DNA from: Cellulomonas sp. KH9 | GTDB taxonomy: Bacteria; Actinomycetota; Actinomycetes; Actinomycetales; Cellulomonadaceae | DNA: 64,000 bases | Assembly (NCBI RefSeq): GCF_900114185.1 | Contig: NZ_FOSE01000003.1 | Location: forward strand, 372,001 to 436,000 | Direction of reading: 5' to 3' | In this document: positions 59,756 to 64,000 of the stretch, in pieces | Position numbering within the stretch: position 1 is the stretch's first letter | Layout: each line of letters starts with the position of its first letter | Position numbers and translations under genes: made by a program | The notes under the pieces: generated by a model | Told to the model about the DNA's origin: nothing | Database searches by the model: none | What the model saw: only the letters and a program-made list of their open reading frames with translations

Positions 59756-60154
59756 TCAGCCGCCCAGGACGCGCTGCCACCAGGAGCGCCGCGGCGCCAG
59801 CAGGCCGGGCACGGCGCCGTCGGGTGCGCCTGCCGGCTGCGCGGGTGTGGGCTGTGCGGCGGACGCCGCCGGCGGCTCGGGGACGGCGGGGCGCTCCCGG
59901 AGCGTCGTCACCACCCGGTCGAGCAGGTCGTCGACCGCGTCCTGCGCGTACCCCTCACGGAACTTCGTGGGCCGGAACCGCGCCTGCAGCACCCCGTCGG
60001 CGGTGGCCGGGTCGTCGATCGCCGTCCCGCTCTCCACCGCGCGCAGCGTCGCGACGACCTTCGCGAGCAGGCCGTCGACCTCGCCCTTCTCGTACCCCTC
60101 GGTGAACGTGGTGAGTGGCAGGCGGGCCTGCTGGACGTCGTCGGCGGTGAGCAT
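59756..60154 (-). CDS. Short protein with two DivIVA-like segments
   Basis: The 132-residue protein has two copies of a DivIVA-type segment: FTEGYEKGEVDGLLAKVVATLR (about 17-38) and FREGYAQDAVDDLLDRVVTTLR (about 65-86). Each is preceded by a short stretch ending in ARLPLT or ARFRPTK, matching the short actinobacterial DivIVA-domain proteins. A Pro/Ala linker and SWWQRVLGG at the end complete it. DivIVA-type coils sense membrane curvature and recruit growth or division proteins; here there is too little coiled coil for a full polar scaffold. Confidence 0.85.
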   Translation of the reverse strand: MLTADDVQQARLPLTTFTEGYEKGEVDGLLAKVVATLRAVESGTAIDDPATADGVLQARFRPTKFREGYAQDAVDDLLDRVVTTLRERPAVPEPPAASAAQPTPAQPAGAPDGAVPGLLAPRRSWWQRVLGG

Positions 60155-60285
60155 GCGCAGATCGTGCCACCGGGACCGCCAGGCATCGCCCGGACGTGCC
60201 GAGGCGGGTCGGCGACGTCACCCGCCGTGGAACGGCCGGTGCCGCGACCGGGCGGTCGGTCGCGGCACCGGCACCGTGCCGCCGG

Positions 60286-62199
60286 TCAGGTCAGCACAGG
60301 GTCCTTGCGGTCGTCGGCGTCCCGCTCGTCCGGGTCGGCAGCCTCGGCCGCGGGCGTCTCGTCCTCCGGCTGGTACCAGTCGGTGAGCACGGGGTCGTCG
60401 GTGTCCAGCCAGGCGCCCGCACCCTCGTCGGGCTCGGTGGCCACGACACCCACGACGAAGTCGTCGCCGTGTTCCTCGATGCCCGCACGGACACCCTGCT
60501 CCAGGGCCTCGCGGGCGTACCGGCGCCGCAGCGTCAGCGGGTCGCGCGCCAGGTCCTTGGCCCACGCGACCATCACGAAGATGACGACGACCGCGAACGG
60601 CAGCGCCGCGACGATCATGAGGCTCTGCAGGCCCGTCAGGGCGACCTGCCCGCCACCGACCAGCAGCACGGCGGCGATCGTCGCGAGCGCGACACCCCAC
60701 AGCACCGTGGTCCAGCGACGCGGCTCGGGGTTGCCCCGCTCCGAGAGGCTGGCCATGACGATGGACGCCGAGTCGGCGCTGGTGACGAAGAAGATGACGA
60801 TCGAGATCACCGCGGCCACCGAGGTCAGCGCACCGAACGGCAGCTCGTCGAGCAGCAGGAACAGCATGTCCTGACCGGACTCCGCCTGGCTGATGCCGGC
60901 GCCCGTCTGCTCGAGCCACATGGTGGTGCCCCCGACCACCGTGAACCACACGAGGCACACGGCGCTGGGCACGACGATCACGGCCGTGACGAACTCGCGC
61001 AGGGTGCGCCCACGGCTGATCTTGGCGATGAACAGCCCGACGAAGGGCGTCCACGACACCCACCACGCCCAGTAGTACGTGGTCCACGCGCTCATGAACT
61101 CCTGCGCGTCGGGGGCCGTCGCGGCGGACTGGGCCATCAGCGTCGGCAGCTCACCGACGAACGTCATGAGGGCGCCGGGGACCAGGTTGAGGAGCAGGAC
61201 GGTCGGCCCCGTCACCAGGACGAAGAGACCGAGCGCACCGGCCAGCGCCATGTTGATGTTGGACAGCGCGCGGATGCCGCGCTTGAGGCCCGACACGGCC
61301 GAGAGGATGAACGCCACGGCGAGCACCGCGATGATGCCGACCAGCGCCGCATTGCCCAGGGTGCCGATGCCGCCCACGATCTCGACACCACGGCCGATCT
61401 GCAGCGCACCGATGCCCAGGGACACCGCGGTGCCGAACAGCGTCACGACGATCGCGAACACGTCGACGACCTTGCCGAGCAGGCCGTGCGAGCGAGCACC
61501 GAAGATCGGCTCGAGCAGCGCCGACATCAGCGGCACGCGACCCTTGCGGTACGCCGCGTACGCGACGGCGCCGCCGATCAGCGCGTAGTAGGCCCACGCG
61601 ATGGGGCCCCAGTGGAACGTCGTCTGCGCGAGTGCCACGTGCATGGCGGCGTTGCTGCCCGCCTCGGTCGACGCGGCGAACGCCGGCGGCACGTCCGTGA
61701 AGAACGTCATCGGCTCCAGCGGGCCGTAGAACAGCAGACCGATGCCCATGCCGGCGGAGAACAGCATGGTGATCCACGAGACGGTCGAGAACTCGGGGCC
61801 CTCGTCGTCCTGCCCCAGCCGCACCGCCCGGTGGCGGCCGAACCCGACCCACATCATGAAGCCGAACACGAGCACGGTGAGGATGCTGAAGAACCAGCCG
61901 AAGTCCTCCGTGACGATCGCGAACCCGCCACCCGCGAAGGCGGCGAGCCCCGACGGGCTGGCGACGCCCCACACGATGACGCCGGCGACCAGTGCGGCGG
62001 CGACCGCGAACACGACCGTGTCGACGCTGAACCGGCGGTGCGTCTGCTCGACGCCGATCCCCGGGAGCAGCGCGGGGTGTGGTGTCCCGACGGTGCTGGG
62101 GGAGGTCACCTCCTGCAGGATCCGCGCTGCGCGTGCGCGCTGCGCGGCGGTGCGCGGACCGTCTTCGGTATGCGGGGGTTCCGTGTGCTGGTCGTTCAC
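60286..62199 (-). CDS. BCCT family betaine/carnitine/choline transporter
   Basis: The 637-residue protein has 12 membrane segments and the BCCT signature WTTYYWAWWVSWTPFVGLFI, followed by ISRGRTLREF. It imports glycine betaine or related osmoprotectants with Na+ or H+. The N-terminal 60 and C-terminal 110 residues are hydrophilic. The acidic tail (EPDEGAGAWLDTDD and onward) is a likely osmosensing or regulatory part, as in related carriers. GTG at 62197-62199 has GAGAGG upstream. The frame stays open far beyond, but that part is antisense to the GH13 gene. Confidence 0.94.
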   Translation of the reverse strand: MNDQHTEPPHTEDGPRTAAQRARAARILQEVTSPSTVGTPHPALLPGIGVEQTHRRFSVDTVVFAVAAALVAGVIVWGVASPSGLAAFAGGGFAIVTEDFGWFFSILTVLVFGFMMWVGFGRHRAVRLGQDDEGPEFSTVSWITMLFSAGMGIGLLFYGPLEPMTFFTDVPPAFAASTEAGSNAAMHVALAQTTFHWGPIAWAYYALIGGAVAYAAYRKGRVPLMSALLEPIFGARSHGLLGKVVDVFAIVVTLFGTAVSLGIGALQIGRGVEIVGGIGTLGNAALVGIIAVLAVAFILSAVSGLKRGIRALSNINMALAGALGLFVLVTGPTVLLLNLVPGALMTFVGELPTLMAQSAATAPDAQEFMSAWTTYYWAWWVSWTPFVGLFIAKISRGRTLREFVTAVIVVPSAVCLVWFTVVGGTTMWLEQTGAGISQAESGQDMLFLLLDELPFGALTSVAAVISIVIFFVTSADSASIVMASLSERGNPEPRRWTTVLWGVALATIAAVLLVGGGQVALTGLQSLMIVAALPFAVVVIFVMVAWAKDLARDPLTLRRRYAREALEQGVRAGIEEHGDDFVVGVVATEPDEGAGAWLDTDDPVLTDWYQPEDETPAAEAADPDERDADDRKDPVLT

Positions 62200-62409
62200 A
62201 GCTGCCTCTCGTCGGTGGCCGGGCCACCGAAGAGGGTCACGGCTCGACGCGCGCCGCGCGAGCGATCGGGCCGAAAGTTGCGGAGACCGCGAGCGGGACC
62301 GCACGGTGTTGGCACCGCGCGCCGCAGGTGGGTAGAACGCGCGCGTCTGCGCGACGGGGTCAGGCGTAGCCTCGAGCGTCCGTGAGTCCGCCTCGGTAAG
62401 GAGTCCTGC

Positions 62410-63651
62410 GTGAGCTGGGTCGAGCACGCCGTCCTGTGGCAGGTCTACCCGCTCGGCATGACCGGGGCCCCGATCCGGGAGCGCACCCCTGACGACGCCG
62501 GGCACCGCCTGCGGCGGCTGGAGCCCTGGCTGGACTACGCCGTCGAGCTGGGGGCGTCCGGGCTGTCGCTCGGGCCCGTCTTCGAGTCGCAGACCCACGG
62601 GTACGACAGCACCGACCAGCTCGCGGTCGACCGGCGCCTCGGGGACGACCAGGACTTCGACGCGCTGGTCGCCGCGTGCCGCGAACGCGGTCTGCGGATC
62701 GTGCTCGACGGCGTGTTCAACCACGTCGGCGCAGGTCACCCGTACTTCCAGGAGGCGCTGCGGGAAGGCCCCGGCAGCCGCTACGCGTCCTGGTTCCGCA
62801 TCGATTGGCACGCACCCGGCGGCCCCCGGGCCGCGGACTTCGAGGGGCACAGCGCCCTGGTCGCGCTGGACCACACCACCCCCGAGGTCGCCGAGTACGT
62901 CGCGACCGTCATGCGGCACTGGCTCGCCCGCGGCGTCGACGGCTGGCGGCTCGACGCCGCGTACGCGGTGCCGCCGGAGTTCTGGGCGCGTGTGCTGCCC
63001 GCCGTGCGCGCGGAGCACCCCGACGCGTGGTTCGTCGGCGAGGTCATCCACGGCGACTACACGGAGATCGTCGAGGCGTCCGGCATGGACTCGGTGACGC
63101 AGTACGAGCTGTGGAAGGCGGTGTGGAGCTCTCTGCTGGACCGCAACCTCTTCGAGCTCGACTGGTGCCTGACCCGGCACGACGGGTTCCTCGAGCACTT
63201 CGTCCCCCAGACCAGCGTCGGCAACCACGACGTCACCCGCATCGCCAGCAGGGTCGGCCCCGAGCAGGCCGTCCTCGCGCTCGTCGTGCTCATGACCACC
63301 GGCGGCGTGCCCTCCGTGTACTACGGCGACGAGCAGGCGTTCACGGGCGTGAAGGAGGAGCGGCTCGGCGGCGACGACGCGGTGCGCCCCGCGCTGCCCG
63401 ACGACCCGAGCGGCCTGGCCGCCGAGGGCTGGTGGATGTACCGCGTGCACCAGCAGCTCATCGGCCTGCGTCGCCGCCACCCGTGGCTCGTGCGCGCCCG
63501 CACCGAGAAGGTCGAGCTCAGCAACACGCGCTACGTGTACACGGCGCGGTCGGCGGACGGCACGGAGCACCTCACCGTCGAGCTCGACCTCGACGCGACC
63601 CGGGCCGTCGTCCGCGACCCCGCCGGGACGGTGCTCTTCCAGCACGGCTGA
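62410..63651 (+). CDS. GH13 alpha-amylase family enzyme
   Basis: The 413-residue product is a (beta/alpha)8 glycoside hydrolase of family 13. It has VLDGVFNHVG (region I), GWRLDAAY with nucleophile D182, VGEV with acid/base E211, and VGNHD with D274. The N-terminus EHAVLWQVYPLGM is typical of small cytosolic GH13 enzymes. It lacks a signal peptide and carbohydrate-binding domain, so it acts inside the cell on short alpha-glucans or trehalose-like sugars. GTG 62410 has AAGGAG at 62398-62403. It is divergent from the BCCT gene. Confidence 0.92.
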   Translation: MSWVEHAVLWQVYPLGMTGAPIRERTPDDAGHRLRRLEPWLDYAVELGASGLSLGPVFESQTHGYDSTDQLAVDRRLGDDQDFDALVAACRERGLRIVLDGVFNHVGAGHPYFQEALREGPGSRYASWFRIDWHAPGGPRAADFEGHSALVALDHTTPEVAEYVATVMRHWLARGVDGWRLDAAYAVPPEFWARVLPAVRAEHPDAWFVGEVIHGDYTEIVEASGMDSVTQYELWKAVWSSLLDRNLFELDWCLTRHDGFLEHFVPQTSVGNHDVTRIASRVGPEQAVLALVVLMTTGGVPSVYYGDEQAFTGVKEERLGGDDAVRPALPDDPSGLAAEGWWMYRVHQQLIGLRRRHPWLVRARTEKVELSNTRYVYTARSADGTEHLTVELDLDATRAVVRDPAGTVLFQHG

Positions 63652-63736
63652 CCCGAGGCGTTCACAGGTTCGCGCGCGACACTCGTGCGACCCACCGATG
63701 GGCGTCGAGGTCGACGGAACGGAGGAGGTCGTCACC

Positions 63737-64000
63737 ATGCCGACGCTGCTGCAGCCCGTGAGCCGGGCGCTGGACGGGCTCGTCGAGGCGCACCTGGACG
63801 CGTTCGGGAAGACGTACGTGAAGGCACGCGGTCGGGGCCTCCCACCGCGACGCGCGTACGCCCGGGGGACCGTGGTCGCGCTGCTGCTCGCCCCGGCCCC
63901 GACGATGCGCGGCCCGCGCCGCGAGTGGGCGATCGCCTGCGAGGAGGAGATCGCCGTGGGGCGGGCACGCCAGGTGCTGAACCGGTGGTCGGCTGCGTGA
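63737..64000 (+). CDS. Small basic protein of unknown function
   Basis: The 87-residue product starts MPTLLQPVSRALDGLVEAHLDAFGKTY and has a basic centre (VKARGRGLPPRRAYARG), a short hydrophobic stretch and an acidic/basic end. I recognise no family. ATG 63737 has GGAGGAGG (63721-63728), which strongly supports a real start. The stop TGA is the last codon of the window. It follows the GH13 gene by 85 bp and may be cotranscribed with it. Confidence 0.6.
   Translation: MPTLLQPVSRALDGLVEAHLDAFGKTYVKARGRGLPPRRAYARGTVVALLLAPAPTMRGPRREWAIACEEEIAVGRARQVLNRWSAA

Noticed and set aside
1..64000. tRNA genes and CRISPR arrays.
   Set aside because: I looked for the T-loop consensus and for regularly spaced identical repeats and found none that fold or repeat convincingly.

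Overview
The window reads as chromosomal DNA of a high-GC Gram-positive actinobacterium. It looks closest to Cellulomonas or a relative in the Micrococcales, but this is an inference from codon use, GTG starts, gene families and gene order, since no rRNA or taxonomic marker lies in the window. Most of it is very GC-rich (49 of 60 bases in the sample 10741-10800). The exception is a block from about 15.3 to 26.9 kb that is visibly lower (30 of 60 in 16741-16800) and carries an exopolysaccharide locus.

Layout. 0-11.4 kb: a helicase-associated protein cut by the left edge, an Ala/Pro-rich membrane protein, an M20 amidohydrolase, a DksA/TraR-like protein, a coiled-coil membrane protein, and a tight cold-shock / DUF3027 / sacsin-like ATPase operon. 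11.4-16.3 kb: a secreted CAP protein, a DUF2530 protein, a low-molecular-weight tyrosine phosphatase, a decayed DUF4012 fragment, an intact DUF4012 protein and a small sortase-type surface protein. 16.4-27.3 kb: tyrosine autokinase, GT4 and two GT2 glycosyltransferases, a Wzy-like polymerase, a pyruvyltransferase, an IS481 remnant, then on the other strand a Wzx-like flippase and the initiating sugar transferase. 27.6-37.8 kb: NCS2 permease, VanZ, UDP-glucose dehydrogenase, a CAP protein coupled to what looks like a degenerate GGDEF-EAL protein, MarR plus MFS exporter, then a second DUF4012 / sortase-substrate pair. 37.9-51.8 kb: SerC, a DtxR-type regulator, a c-di-AMP (ydaO) riboswitch controlling an NlpC/P60 hydrolase, HNH nuclease, universal stress protein, a large CAP protein, DDAH and RocD, SRPBCC, aldo/keto reductase, OsmC, a beta-helix protein and an AraC regulator. 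52-64 kb: a 2312-residue sortase-type surface protein, AIM24, DivIVA-domain, BCCT transporter, GH13 enzyme and a small unknown.

How they fit together. The autokinase, phosphatase, initiating transferase, glycosyltransferases, polymerase and flippase form a nearly complete Wzx/Wzy exopolysaccharide pathway. UDP-glucose dehydrogenase could supply UDP-glucuronate. Two DUF4012 proteins, each followed by a putative wall-anchored protein, flank this locus and are candidates for attaching or organising surface polymer. The riboswitch-controlled NlpC/P60 enzyme, three CAP proteins and the giant adhesin make much of the window concerned with the cell envelope. No tRNA, rRNA, CRISPR array, complete insertion sequence or prophage was recognised.
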